From contig NZ_AP018439.1 of NCBI RefSeq assembly GCF_009937955.1, positions 2,294,001-2,358,000 of the forward strand: a stretch of DNA of 64,000 bases. Direction: 5' to 3'. This DNA comes from Undibacterium sp. KW1. Lineage in GTDB: Bacteria > Pseudomonadota > Gammaproteobacteria > Burkholderiales > Burkholderiaceae_D. Position 1 is the first letter of the stretch; the number at the start of each line of letters is the position of its first letter. The position numbers were made by a program, and so were the translations under genes. The notes under the pieces were generated by a model. The model did no database searches. It saw nothing but the letters and a program-made list of their open reading frames with translations, and was not told the DNA's origin. This document shows, one piece after another, positions 9,559 through 18,106 of the stretch.

Positions 9559-9716
9559 TCTCTGTGCGTTCAAAATGGGGATAAATTTTTTGCTTGCTAG
9601 AGCAGTCCTGCATTAGGTTTTGCAAACCAGCGCATCAGAAATGGAATGGCGCGAATCATGCCGAATAGCATAAACAGGCCGGCGCCACCCAATTTCAGCT
9701 TGTCACTCAGGCTAAG

Positions 9717-9956
9717 TCAGAAGGCCAGTAATGCGACAAACAGCCAGATTCGTAGCACTTGCATGATCTCCAGAGGAATATCTGCTTCGACTACTTCAAA
9801 ACTGGAACTGCTTTCTTCTATGAGGCGATAACTGGCCAATGGAACAATGGGAATATAGACCAATACCACCCACTTGGTAGTGATGAAGGACTGATCCGGA
9901 TGAAATTTGCATTTGCCGTAAAAAGTCGTGCCTATGCCATTGATGGTTCTTGCCAT
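9717..9956 (-). CDS. small membrane protein, probably truncated by an in-frame TGA
   Basis: 79 residues from ATG 9956, starting MARTINGIGTTFYGK. The head GIGTTFYGKCKF...ITTKWVVLVYIPIVPLASYR resembles a recurring family of uncharacterised bacterial membrane proteins that begin G-GTTYYG and carry an ITTEWV-like segment. One hydrophobic segment ends at LLAF and TGA (9717-9719). The same frame stays open for another 39 codons after this TGA, to TAG at 9597-9599, encoding a second hydrophobic helix (GGAGLFMLFGMIRAIPFLM). That suggests a nonsense mutation in a roughly 119-residue two-helix protein, or a naturally short form. Function unknown. Confidence 0.55.
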   Translation of the reverse strand: MARTINGIGTTFYGKCKFHPDQSFITTKWVVLVYIPIVPLASYRLIEESSSSFEVVEADIPLEIMQVLRIWLFVALLAF

Positions 9957-10058
9957 GATGTAGTGTATGAAAAGTGATTCGGATTGTAGGAGCAATCAGG
10001 GCCAGGCAGCTAAGCTGGCGAGCGATCAATGCATCGGCCAGCGCCTGATTATCCCGCA

Positions 10059-11294
10059 TCAACCATCTGTACGTAAAGCCGCAATTGGATCCAATGCTGC
10101 GGCCTGTCGTGCCGGGAACACACCAAAACCGAGGCCAACTGCTATGCATGAGCTGACAGCAATCAACAGGCTCAGCGGTGACCAGGCGACAGACCAGCCT
10201 GCCAGCGCAGCGATGCTATATGCTGCTACTGCTCCCAGCACTACTCCCAGCAAGGCGCCGCTGAAAGCGATGACGAGGGCTTCGGCAAGAAACTGTTCTA
10301 TCACATCGCGCCTGCGTGCACCCAGTGCGCGCTTGAGGCCGATTTCACGGCGGCGTTCCAGTACATTGGCCAGCATGATGTTCATGATGCCTATGCCGCC
10401 CACCAACAGGGAGACGGCAGCGATGGAACTCATGACGATGGTAAAAATGCGCTGGGTTTGCTGGTTTTGTCTATACAGACCCATGGGTACGATGAGATTG
10501 GTGTCGTCAGCACCGGCATGCCTTTGCTCTATCAGGTTTTGCAGCACACGGGCCGCAATATCAGGTGCTGTCTGGCCGTCCAGGCGCAAACTCAAGCTAT
10601 CGACCTCGTTTTCCAGCGCAGTGAATCGGAAACGGGCACGCCCGGTGAGCCAGGGGACGAACAGGCGCTCGTCATCAAGGCCCAGTTTGACGCCTTCGAA
10701 TTCGGATTTGGAGAGGGCGCGGTCAGCCAGCACGCCAACTACTTCAAGCCAGGCGTGATTGAGCTTGATGCGCTCGCCAACTGGGTTTTTGTCACCAAAG
10801 AGTTGATGGGCAAGGCGCGGGCCTATCACGCAGACAGGGGCGAGGGTGGCATCATCCTGCTGGCTTAACCAGCGCCCCTGGCCGATTTGCAGGCCACCGA
10901 GTTCGGCATACGAATCAGATACGGCAAAGGCGCGGGCAGGGACGACATTGCTGCCGGTGACCAGTTGATCTACCTTGATCTCTTTTTTGAGTGCCACTGC
11001 CTTGGCGCCAGGTACAACGGACAATGCAGCATCTGCGTCAGCAGCCGACAAGCCCAGTGAGCGTGTACGTATTTCCTTGAGTCTTTTGTCGTCAATATTC
11101 TTGCTGTCTATGATGACATTGTCCAGGCCCAGTTCGGCGACCAGGCGCAAAGCTTCGCGGCGGCTGCCTTCACCCACGGCCAGCATGGCAACGATGGCTG
11201 CCACACCAAAAATCATGCCTAACAGGGTCAGACCAGTACGCAGCTTGCGCCTTTGCAGCTCATTGACTGCTTCCAGTATCAGGGCGCGGTTCAT
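10059..11294 (-). CDS. ABC transporter permease, FtsX/MacB type
   Basis: 411 residues. It has an N-terminal transmembrane helix (about 20-42, LTLLGMIFGVAAIVAMLAVG), a large periplasmic MacB-PCD-like domain (about 45-270), then three C-terminal helices (about 285-400) with the FtsX signature IGIMNIMLANVLERRREIGL and KRALGARRRD. This is the topology of MacB/LolC-type mechanotransmission permeases, which do not carry substrate through themselves but drive periplasmic partners. It is the last gene of a four-gene minus-strand operon; its ATG overlaps the stop of the upstream lipoprotein adaptor gene by four bases. The ATPase is a separate protein, unlike classical MacB where it is fused. Confidence 0.92.
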   Translation of the reverse strand: MNRALILEAVNELQRRKLRTGLTLLGMIFGVAAIVAMLAVGEGSRREALRLVAELGLDNVIIDSKNIDDKRLKEIRTRSLGLSAADADAALSVVPGAKAVALKKEIKVDQLVTGSNVVPARAFAVSDSYAELGGLQIGQGRWLSQQDDATLAPVCVIGPRLAHQLFGDKNPVGERIKLNHAWLEVVGVLADRALSKSEFEGVKLGLDDERLFVPWLTGRARFRFTALENEVDSLSLRLDGQTAPDIAARVLQNLIEQRHAGADDTNLIVPMGLYRQNQQTQRIFTIVMSSIAAVSLLVGGIGIMNIMLANVLERRREIGLKRALGARRRDVIEQFLAEALVIAFSGALLGVVLGAVAAYSIAALAGWSVAWSPLSLLIAVSSCIAVGLGFGVFPARQAAALDPIAALRTDG

Positions 11295-12520
11295 GAATGT
11301 GTATCCTTGCTTTTTTCTTTGTTTTTTGCTTCGGGCAACAGGACTACTTGATTGCCCTGGCTGATACCTGATTTGATTTCACTGCGCACCGGGCCACGCT
11401 GCCCCAGTACTACCGCCTGGCGCTTGAGCTGGTCGCCATCCTTGATATATGCAGCAAAATTACTCCCGTCCTGTATCAGTGCGATATTCGGTACCGTCAT
11501 GGCTTTGGCCTGGTTGATGAGGCTGACCGTGCCTATCAATGCCTGGCCAGGTTTGAGTGCCAGGCTTTGTGCCTGCGCCTTATTGAAAGCGGCTTCGAAG
11601 GTGATGAATTTGACTGGCGACTCCCGTGAAATGACGCTGGCACTATTGCCAACCTTGGTAATGCTCAATTCAATTTCCTGGCCGTTACCAGCCAGACGTA
11701 CCTTGACTGGCAGACCTACTTTCAAGCCAAAGGTGCGGCCTTCTTCTATATTGAAATTGGCGACCAGTTGATCAAGGTCTGGCAGTGAGCCAAATTCTTC
11801 CCTGGGGCGGAAGCTTGAGCCAACCAGAGGTTTGGCTCCATCCCAGTTTACCTGCAACAAAAATACGCCATCGTGCGGGGCCAGCAATTCCAGTGCATCC
11901 AGGTTCTTTTTGTGCTGGCTGGCATTCAGGCTGACACTTTCTTTCTGCGAGCTTAATACTGCCTGCTCTGCTGCACTGCGTGCCTGTACCTGCCCGGTTT
12001 TCCAGTTCAGGTAGCCGCGTTTGTTCTTCAGAAATCCGCTGTCCTGCAATTCATCCAGTATTTTATTGCGTGAGAAAATAGCCAGATCGGCGTTGGCATA
12101 GCGTTCGCTGAGTCGTAAATCTGTCTGTACTTTGGCGCTGTCCGCAGACAGGGCAGAGCGGCTGCTGGCATCACTGGCCTGTATGGTCTCTGCGGCCAGT
12201 TCCTTGCGCAATAATTCCATTTCTGCCTGCGATAATTCCATGCGTGATTTTGGGGCATCAAAGAGAGCAATGACCTGGTCTTTTTTCACCAGGCTGCCTT
12301 CTGGCAGCATCTTTATCAGGGTGCGCGAATCCCAGCCCTGGCCAGGCACAGTCAGCGGAGTTTTGTTGGCGGCAATGATTTCGCCATCGACGACAATATT
12401 TTCTTGCCAGTTTCTGGGCGAAAAGGTTTCAGTTGCATGCTGGGTTTGTTCAGTCTTGTTGCCGCAGCCTGTGCTGTTGAGCGCCAGTGTTGCGCAGATG
12501 AGGAGTAGCCTTGATTTCAT
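11291..12520 (-). CDS. lipoprotein membrane-fusion (HlyD/MacA-like) adaptor
   Basis: 409 residues. A lipoprotein signal peptide ends in NSTGC (Cys19), so it is probably anchored in the inner membrane by lipid. Then come half of a lipoyl/barrel-sandwich motif (PEGSLVKKDQVIALFDAP), an alpha-hairpin with long Ala/Glu/Gln/Ser-rich helices (about 85-195), the return half (LLAPHDGVFLL), a beta-barrel and a membrane-proximal domain. It is the periplasmic adaptor of the ABC exporter encoded with it. The coding ends overlap both neighbours by four bases, implying translational coupling. It is a third adaptor unit beside the double-length adaptor encoded just upstream, which is unusual. Confidence 0.87.
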   Translation of the reverse strand: MKSRLLLICATLALNSTGCGNKTEQTQHATETFSPRNWQENIVVDGEIIAANKTPLTVPGQGWDSRTLIKMLPEGSLVKKDQVIALFDAPKSRMELSQAEMELLRKELAAETIQASDASSRSALSADSAKVQTDLRLSERYANADLAIFSRNKILDELQDSGFLKNKRGYLNWKTGQVQARSAAEQAVLSSQKESVSLNASQHKKNLDALELLAPHDGVFLLQVNWDGAKPLVGSSFRPREEFGSLPDLDQLVANFNIEEGRTFGLKVGLPVKVRLAGNGQEIELSITKVGNSASVISRESPVKFITFEAAFNKAQAQSLALKPGQALIGTVSLINQAKAMTVPNIALIQDGSNFAAYIKDGDQLKRQAVVLGQRGPVRSEIKSGISQGNQVVLLPEAKNKEKSKDTHS

Positions 12521-14511
12521 TTTTTTGCTGTTCCTGTCTTCGCCGTCTCTATTCCCGATGAGGCTAAAATTGCCTGCACTGCCGCACCGGGTTTGAGCCC
12601 TTTGGGCATCTGATCAAATTCCAGCTCTATATCCCGCACGATGATGGGTTGTGAGCTTGATTTGCTATGGAATACGTTGCCCAGCCCGGTAACGCGCGCA
12701 GGCACCGTCATATTGGCACCAGGTATGGTGATGCGGGCACTTTGGCCAACTTTGATCGTAGTCGATTGGGCTTCGGGCACTTTGGCAGAAACAAATAATT
12801 TGTCTGGGTCTGCCACACTGGCAATGGATAAGCCCATCCAGACCTGGCTGCCAGCAGCAAATTTCTCGCCCTCGAAATTGCTTTTGTAGATCATCATGCC
12901 TGGTTTGCTTGCTGTCACAGTCAGGGCTTTTTGCCCTTTGTTCAGTACGTCGATTTTCCCTTGCAGCATGGCGATTTCAGTTTCCAATCCCGTTTTTTCT
13001 GCCTTACGGGCACGTGCCTGGGTAGTGCGCATACGTAGGGACATGGCAGCCAAGTCGCTATTCAGAGATTTCTCTATGACCAGCTTGTCATAGTCGACAC
13101 GCCGTATCAATTCTTTGGGCATGGTGGCTTTGCGTGCAGCTTTCTCCGCATTGCTTTGTGCTTCTGCTACAGCCAGATCCGCAGCTTTTTCTGCTTCTGT
13201 CTGTTCCAGCTTCAGTTTTTCCAATGCCCTCAGTTTCTCATTGAGCTGGCTTTTTTGACTGGCAAGCTGGTTGGGAACTTCTGCTGCCTGGAACATGGCA
13301 AGCATGTCACCTGTTTTGACGGCGCTGCCCTCGGGTGCGATCTGTGCCAGGGTATATTGCCAGATGTAGGGGATGGATGGTGGTCCTATGGACGTGATAC
13401 TGCGTGACTGTATTTCACCTTCCAGTGTCAACTCCTTGCTTTGGGAGGCAGGTTTTTCGCTGTTTTTCTTACTGGCCTGAGCAGGTTCTATCAACACGCT
13501 CATACCAGGCATCAGTTTGAGATTTGACTGCGCTGGTAATTTGATATCCACACGAAAATATCTGCCATAACCCCATATGTTGTGTTCTTCAGGTGCGTTG
13601 GAAATACTGTCTATATTGGCCATTACTTCAGTGCCGGGCAGGGCATCAAATTTCAGGCCTACAGTTTGCCCTTCCTTCAAATAAATCCTGTCTGCTTCCA
13701 GGGCCCATGCCCTGACTTCCATTTGGCCTGAGCCTATAACCTGTCCCGCAGTATTGCCGGGAAAAGCGCTTGAACCTTCTTCGAGACGCTCACTACGCCA
13801 GTTGCTGTAACCATGAACGACATAGCCATCCTGGCTGGCTCTGACCTCAGAGCGGGTCAATTGCGTTTTGAGGTAATTGATGTTGATCTCTTGTTTTTTT
13901 AACTCAAGGTCAGCATCCGATTTTTTCCTGTTGATGGAGGCATAAGCATCGTCAAATGCCAGTTGTTTGACTTGCAGATCACGTTCTGATCTTTCTTTTT
14001 CTGCCTGATATTTATCAAATTCCAGCGCAGCAATTTGGGTTTTGGGGAGAGCAGCATCAACCAGGGACTTGGCTAATGCAGCTTTGGCTGTGAGCAGATT
14101 TTTTTCCGCATCCAGTGCAGTGACCTCAAGTTTGGCCAGTTCGGCATCGGCTTTTGCACGGGTTTGTTGCATGCTGATTTCCAGTTGCTCCAGGTTGGAC
14201 GCATTTGGCGTTTCTATGCGCAACACCAGGTCGCCTTTTTTGACCTGGCTACCCTCGGCAACGAAATTGCGTAAAACTACCGGTGAAGAATTGGATGGCG
14301 GCACCAGGATGGCTTGCGAATCTTTTGCAATGACTTCACCAGTTAATAATACCGGGCGGTTTTTTGCAGGCCAGCTAGTGCTGGCTGTGTTGACAGCGTT
14401 GGACGGTGTTGCCGACGAAGCCGGTGCAAGTGCAGGTATGCTGGCGCATGCAGTGAATATGCAGACGCTGAGATTCGATAAGCTTACGTGTTTGGATAAA
14501 CTGTGTTTCAT
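12517..14511 (-). CDS. double-length membrane-fusion protein (two HlyD-like units)
   Basis: 664 residues with a signal peptide (about 1-30). Two adaptor units stand in tandem. Unit 1 (about 50-345) has LTGEVIAKDSQ, the lipoyl half GSQVKKGDLVLRI, a long hairpin and the return half VRASQDGYVV. Unit 2 (about 365-655) has LTLEGEIQSRS, GSAVKTGDMLAMF, a second coiled-coil hairpin and VTASKPGMMIY. Each ends with a beta-barrel (for instance MPGMSVLIEP and LKPGAAVQA). Ordinary MacA/HlyD adaptors are 370-450 residues and have one unit. It sits between the ATPase gene (four-base overlap) and the lipoprotein adaptor gene (four-base overlap). Substrate unknown. No outer-membrane TolC gene is adjacent. Confidence 0.85.
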   Translation of the reverse strand: MKHSLSKHVSLSNLSVCIFTACASIPALAPASSATPSNAVNTASTSWPAKNRPVLLTGEVIAKDSQAILVPPSNSSPVVLRNFVAEGSQVKKGDLVLRIETPNASNLEQLEISMQQTRAKADAELAKLEVTALDAEKNLLTAKAALAKSLVDAALPKTQIAALEFDKYQAEKERSERDLQVKQLAFDDAYASINRKKSDADLELKKQEININYLKTQLTRSEVRASQDGYVVHGYSNWRSERLEEGSSAFPGNTAGQVIGSGQMEVRAWALEADRIYLKEGQTVGLKFDALPGTEVMANIDSISNAPEEHNIWGYGRYFRVDIKLPAQSNLKLMPGMSVLIEPAQASKKNSEKPASQSKELTLEGEIQSRSITSIGPPSIPYIWQYTLAQIAPEGSAVKTGDMLAMFQAAEVPNQLASQKSQLNEKLRALEKLKLEQTEAEKAADLAVAEAQSNAEKAARKATMPKELIRRVDYDKLVIEKSLNSDLAAMSLRMRTTQARARKAEKTGLETEIAMLQGKIDVLNKGQKALTVTASKPGMMIYKSNFEGEKFAAGSQVWMGLSIASVADPDKLFVSAKVPEAQSTTIKVGQSARITIPGANMTVPARVTGLGNVFHSKSSSQPIIVRDIELEFDQMPKGLKPGAAVQAILASSGIETAKTGTAKK

Positions 14512-15179
14512 GCTGTTATCTCCGCGACCTTGCCGTCAGCCAGGTGTATGGTTCTTTGCGCCCTGGCAGCAACTGCAGGGTCATGCGTGACCAGCACCAG
14601 GGTTTGTCCACCGGCATGCAATTCACCTAGCAAGCCAAGCACGTCGGCAGCGCTCTTGGAATCGAGATTGCCGGTAGGTTCATCGGCCAGCAGCAAGGCG
14701 GGCTGATTCAGCAGGGCGCGGGCGATGGCAGCACGCTGCAACTGGCCACCAGACAATTCACCTGGCTTGTGATCGATACGTTGTGCCAGGCCTATGCGTT
14801 CGAGCAAATGGCGGGCACGTGTTTCGGCCTGCGCGTCTGGTGAACTGCTATAGCGCTGTGGCAGCAGCACATTTTCCAGTACACTAAGGCGCGGTAACAG
14901 ATGAAAAGACTGGAAAACAAAACCTATGCTGCGATTGCGTATGTCTGAGGCTGCATCGTCATTCATGGCGCTGATCTCTTCCTGATTCAGTAGATAGCGA
15001 CCATGGTCGGGGCGGTCAAGCGCGCCGAGTACATTCAACAGGGTGGATTTGCCAGAACCTGAGGGACCCATGATGGCAACGAACTCACCGCTGGCAATGT
15101 GCAAATCGATGCCATCTAGCGCACGAATTTCATTGCCGCCTTGCTTGTAGGTCTTGCGTATCTGACTGAGTTTTATCAT
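14508..15179 (-). CDS. ABC transporter ATP-binding protein, MacB/LolD type
   Basis: 223 residues from ATG 15179. It has Walker A GPSGSGKST, Q-loop VFQSFHLLPRLS, signature LSGGQLQRAAIARAL, Walker B ALLLADEPTGNLD, and the switch His in LVTHDP. The GNLDSKSA stretch after Walker B is typical of the MacB/LolD/FtsE class that energises FtsX-type permeases. An upstream TTG at 15242 is open, but the promoter predicted at 15254-15282 would start RNA close to 15247, leaving that start almost no leader; the ATG gives a leader of about 68 bases and begins at the conserved IKLSQIRKTY. It is the first gene of the exporter operon. Confidence 0.92.
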   Translation of the reverse strand: MIKLSQIRKTYKQGGNEIRALDGIDLHIASGEFVAIMGPSGSGKSTLLNVLGALDRPDHGRYLLNQEEISAMNDDAASDIRNRSIGFVFQSFHLLPRLSVLENVLLPQRYSSSPDAQAETRARHLLERIGLAQRIDHKPGELSGGQLQRAAIARALLNQPALLLADEPTGNLDSKSAADVLGLLGELHAGGQTLVLVTHDPAVAARAQRTIHLADGKVAEITA

Positions 15180-15253
15180 GCCAATTTTTCTGGTTTTAGT
15201 GAGGCTGCGCCGGAAAAAATTGGTGCTGATATTGCCCGGCAAGCAAGCTGGGC

Positions 15254-15282
15254 AGTATCACTGTGATAATTTATTTTGTCAA
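15254..15282 (-). promoter_or_regulatory. sigma-70 promoter of the ABC exporter operon
   Basis: On the minus strand TTGACA (15282-15277) is separated by 17 bases from GATACT (15259-15254). This is a perfect -35 and a 4/6 -10 at optimal spacing, placing transcription start near 15247, about 68 bases before the ATPase ATG. Confidence 0.65.
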
Positions 15283-15398
15283 ATGGCTACGCAAAAAATA
15301 GATGGAAAATTTGATTCTTGTTACTGCTTTTGACGGCTTATGCACTGCTTATTTTGCTGCTCATCTTCCTGACCAATGTGAATAAACCAATCATGATG

Positions 15399-15420
15399 CC
15401 AGCATTGTGAACAATGCTGG
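15399..15420. terminator. hairpin after nadB
   Basis: CCAGCATTGT and ACAATGCTGG form a stem of 9-10 pairs directly beyond the nadB stop. There is no T-run behind it on the nadB strand, so it may stabilise the RNA 3' end or end transcription only weakly. Confidence 0.35.
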
Positions 15421-15429
15421 CGGAAGTAC

Positions 15430-17037
15430 TTATTTTTTACGCTTGGGTGACAAGACGGTAGGCAGAGCTTTGGGCAAAGTGTCAGGATAATCGCGGCTGA
15501 AATGCAGGCCACGGCTTTCGCGGCGCGACAATGCACTGTTGACGATCAGTGAGGCGACTTCCACCAGATTGCGCAGTTCCAGCAAATTATTTGAGATGCG
15601 GAAGTTGGCATAATATTCGTCTATCTCTTCCTTCAGCAGGCGTATGCGATGCTTGGCGCGCTCCAGGCGTTTGGTGGTGCGTACGATACCAACATAATTC
15701 CACATGAAACGACGCAGCTCATCCCAGTTGTTGGCAATGACGACTTCTTCATCTGCATCTGAAACACGGCTTTCATCCCAGTCTGGCAGGGCAATGACGC
15801 TGACACGTTCCTGGGCTTCTATATGTTTGGCTGTGGCTCGGCCTACGACCAGGCATTCCAGCAGTGAATTACTGGCGAGGCGATTGGCGCCATGCAAGCC
15901 AGTGTAGGCGGTTTCGCCAACGGCATACAGGCCGGGTAAATCAGTGCGGCCATCCGTATCTGTCACGATGCCTCCACAAGTAAAATGCACGGCGGGCACG
16001 ACTGGTATGGCTTGTTTGGTGATGTCTATGCCGAGCTCAAGGCAGCGCGCATAAATAGTAGGGAAATGTTCTTTCAAGAATTCTGGTGGCTGATGGCTGA
16101 TATCAAGCTCAACAAAATCCAGGCCACGTTTTTTCATTTCAAAGTCAATTGCACGGGCAACCACATCTCGTGGTGCCAGTTCCATGCGCTCATCATGGCT
16201 GGACATGAAGCGTTTGCCGGCAGATGCACCGGCTTCGGCTGGCAGTTTCAGAATGCCGCCTTCGCCACGTACTGCTTCAGTGATCAAAAATGATTTGGCA
16301 AAAGGGTGATACAGGCAGGTGGGATGGAACTGTATGAATTCCATATTGCCGATGCGGCAGCCAGCACGCCAGGCCATGGCGATACCGTCACCAGTAGCAG
16401 TGTCGGGATTGGTAGTATATAGATAAACTTTACCAGCACCGCCAGTTGCCATCACTGTGTGTTGCGCGGCAAAAGTATCTACCTTGCCAGTTTTTACGTC
16501 CTGCACATACAGACCCAGGCATCGTGGAGTCGGCGAGGTGTCACCGATCTTGGCCGAGGTAATGACATCAATTGCATAGTGATGCTCAAATAGCGTGATG
16601 TTGGGATGGTTGCGTACTTTCTGTTCCAGCGTGACTTGCACTGCATGGCCGGTAGCATCTGCCGCATGAATAATGCGGCGCTGGCTGTGGCCACCTTCGC
16701 GTGTCAGATGAAAGCCTAGCTCCGCATCTTCATCGCGGGTGAAGGGAACGCCTTGTTCTATCAGCCAGTCTATGGCTTCGCGGCCATGTTCTATGATGTA
16801 GCGGGTGGCACCTTCATCACACAGGCCACCGCCTGCGATCAGGGTGTCTGAAATATGTTGTTCATGACTGTCATGGGAATCCAGTACGGCAGCGATGCCG
16901 CCTTGTGCCCAGTTGCTGGCACCGTCAAGTAATTCACGCTTGGAAATGATGGCGACTTTGCGTGTTTGCGCCAGATGCAGGGCGACAGATAAGCCAGCCA
17001 GTCCACTACCTACGATTGTTACGTCAAAATTCTTCAT
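15430..17037 (-). CDS. nadB: L-aspartate oxidase NadB
   Basis: 535 residues. It oxidises L-aspartate to iminoaspartate with FAD, using oxygen or fumarate, and hands the product to NadA. The sequence shows the FAD dinucleotide fold [15 protein letters not shown] at the N-terminus, [12 protein letters not shown], the flavin-binding [15 protein letters not shown] stretch, the active-site HPTCL and VRGEGG loops, and [12 protein letters not shown], which separates it from succinate dehydrogenase flavoproteins. Length is normal for the family. It is on the opposite strand from nadA-nadC and about 7 kb away, so it must be expressed separately; a 476-base non-coding stretch lies upstream between it and the HU gene. 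Confidence 0.97.
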   Translation of the reverse strand: MKNFDVTIVGSGLAGLSVALHLAQTRKVAIISKRELLDGASNWAQGGIAAVLDSHDSHEQHISDTLIAGGGLCDEGATRYIIEHGREAIDWLIEQGVPFTRDEDAELGFHLTREGGHSQRRIIHAADATGHAVQVTLEQKVRNHPNITLFEHHYAIDVITSAKIGDTSPTPRCLGLYVQDVKTGKVDTFAAQHTVMATGGAGKVYLYTTNPDTATGDGIAMAWRAGCRIGNMEFIQFHPTCLYHPFAKSFLITEAVRGEGGILKLPAEAGASAGKRFMSSHDERMELAPRDVVARAIDFEMKKRGLDFVELDISHQPPEFLKEHFPTIYARCLELGIDITKQAIPVVPAVHFTCGGIVTDTDGRTDLPGLYAVGETAYTGLHGANRLASNSLLECLVVGRATAKHIEAQERVSVIALPDWDESRVSDADEEVVIANNWDELRRFMWNYVGIVRTTKRLERAKHRIRLLKEEIDEYYANFRISNNLLELRNLVEVASLIVNSALSRRESRGLHFSRDYPDTLPKALPTVLSPKRKK

Positions 17038-17385
17038 TGTCTTCCGTGTGTGTCTTTATTTGTTTTCGGTTGATCCCGCTTACGGTAGCTTGTCATCTTT
17101 TTGCTTGATCCCTTACGGTTTCCTATAACTTAAAGCCATACCAAATGGTGAATCAGGAATGGTCTTGCTGTGTGCGTAGGGCTGTCACAGACATCTTATG
17201 ATGCCTCGCTTTTTGATGTGGGCTTGTCACATTCTAATTCAGGATGCAAAAGAGGGTGGCTTTTCCATATAGCAAAAATGCGCAGCTACCTGATTTTTTG
17301 CACAGTGGCTGTTAGCCAGAGAGGTAGAAAAAACGAATAAGCAAATCACAAATCAGCAAACTTGGCCTTAAAGCTTGCAAACAGC
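17038..17385. other. intergenic region between nadB and the HU gene
   Basis: No open frame with coding character is seen on either strand. This stretch must hold the nadB promoter. I see no recognisable operator, hairpin with a T-run, or RNA gene. It is AT-rich nearer the HU promoter. Confidence 0.5.
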
Positions 17386-17415
17386 TTGACATAAGGCTTT
17401 GCGGCTTGCTCTAAT
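17386..17415 (+). promoter_or_regulatory. sigma-70 promoter of the HU gene and possibly the tRNAs
   Basis: TTGACA at 17386-17391 and TCTAAT at 17410-17415 with an 18-base spacer: a perfect -35 and a 5/6 -10. Transcription would start near 17422, giving a leader of about 90 bases before the GTG start of the HU gene. Confidence 0.65.
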
Positions 17416-17513
17416 ACCGGATGCAGATTTCCTGCTTGCCGTGATAGATGCACGACCAATAAAATAATCGAATACATCATCGCGAAATTCAAATTTTTGT
17501 GAGGGGGCTATAA

Positions 17514-17786
17514 GTGAATAAGACTGAGTTGATCGATCATATTGCGAAAACAGCGGATATTTCCAAAGCGGCTTCGTCGCGTGCGCTGGATGCTGTGATC
17601 GGCGCCGTAAAAACCACATTGAAGAAAAATGGCACGGTAACGCTGGTTGGTTTTGGTACCTTCTCCGTTGCCAAGCGCGCTGCAAGGGCAGGCCGCAATC
17701 CTAAAACCGGTGAGCCTATCAAGATCAAATCTGCCAAGGTACCTAAATTTAAACCTGGCAAAGCTTTGAAAGATGCGGTAAACTAA
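17514..17786 (+). CDS. hupB: DNA-binding protein HU, HupB-like
   Basis: 90 residues, the standard size of HU. It begins [19 protein letters not shown], and has [21 protein letters not shown] forming the DNA-bending arm with the Arg-Asn-Pro tip, followed by [22 protein letters not shown] binds DNA without sequence preference as a dimer and shapes the nucleoid. The start is GTG, 5 bases after a strong GAGGGGG site (17501-17507). The tRNA-Val gene follows 49 bases later without an evident terminator or promoter, so all three genes may share one transcript. Confidence 0.95.
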   Translation: MNKTELIDHIAKTADISKAASSRALDAVIGAVKTTLKKNGTVTLVGFGTFSVAKRAARAGRNPKTGEPIKIKSAKVPKFKPGKALKDAVN

Positions 17787-17835
17787 TGCACTTTCGTGGT
17801 TCGGGACATGGGCCACGGTATCTGTTTTATGCGTG

Positions 17836-17911
17836 GGGCGCTTAGCTCAGTTGGTAGAGCGGAGCCCTTACAAGGCTTAGGTCGGGAGTTCGAGCCTCTC
17901 AGCGCCCACCA
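17836..17911 (+). tRNA. tRNA-Val (anticodon TAC)
   Basis: 76 bases including an encoded CCA. The acceptor GGGCGCT pairs with AGCGCCC; the D-arm has GCTCAGTTGGTAGAGC; the anticodon loop CTTACAA reads TAC; the T-arm has the GTTCGAG loop. The cloverleaf is complete. Confidence 0.95.
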
Positions 17912-17943
17912 GTAACAGACAAAAGTAGTGCCAGCAGTAAAAA

Positions 17944-18020
17944 GGAGTGGTAGTTCAGTTGGTTAGAATACCGGCCTGTCACGCCGGGGGTCGCGGGTTC
18001 GAGCCCCGTCCGCTCCGCCA
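17944..18020 (+). tRNA. tRNA-Asp (anticodon GTC)
   Basis: 77 bases including an encoded CCA. The acceptor GGAGTGG pairs with CCGCTCC; the D-arm has GTTCAGTTGGTTAGAAT; the anticodon loop CTGTCAC reads GTC; the T-arm is CGGGTTCGAGCCCCG. It follows tRNA-Val by 32 bases and is closed by a terminator. Confidence 0.95.
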
Positions 18021-18030
18021 GAAAATCGAA

Positions 18031-18057
18031 AAGGCGAACGAAAGTTCGCCTTTTTTT
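18031..18057 (+). terminator. rho-independent terminator after tRNA-Asp
   Basis: GGCGAAC (18033-18039), loop GAAA, GTTCGCC (18044-18050) and seven T. A tetraloop hairpin with a T-run, directly behind the tRNA. Confidence 0.92.
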
Positions 18058-18106
18058 GTATTCGTCAAATTGTTATTGTGATACTTAGCCACGTGATTGG
18101 TTGAAC

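Noticed and set aside
17038..18060. CRISPR or phage attachment features around the tRNA pair
   Set aside because: There are no regularly spaced repeats, no integrase and no duplicated tRNA end; the region is an ordinary HU-tRNA cluster.
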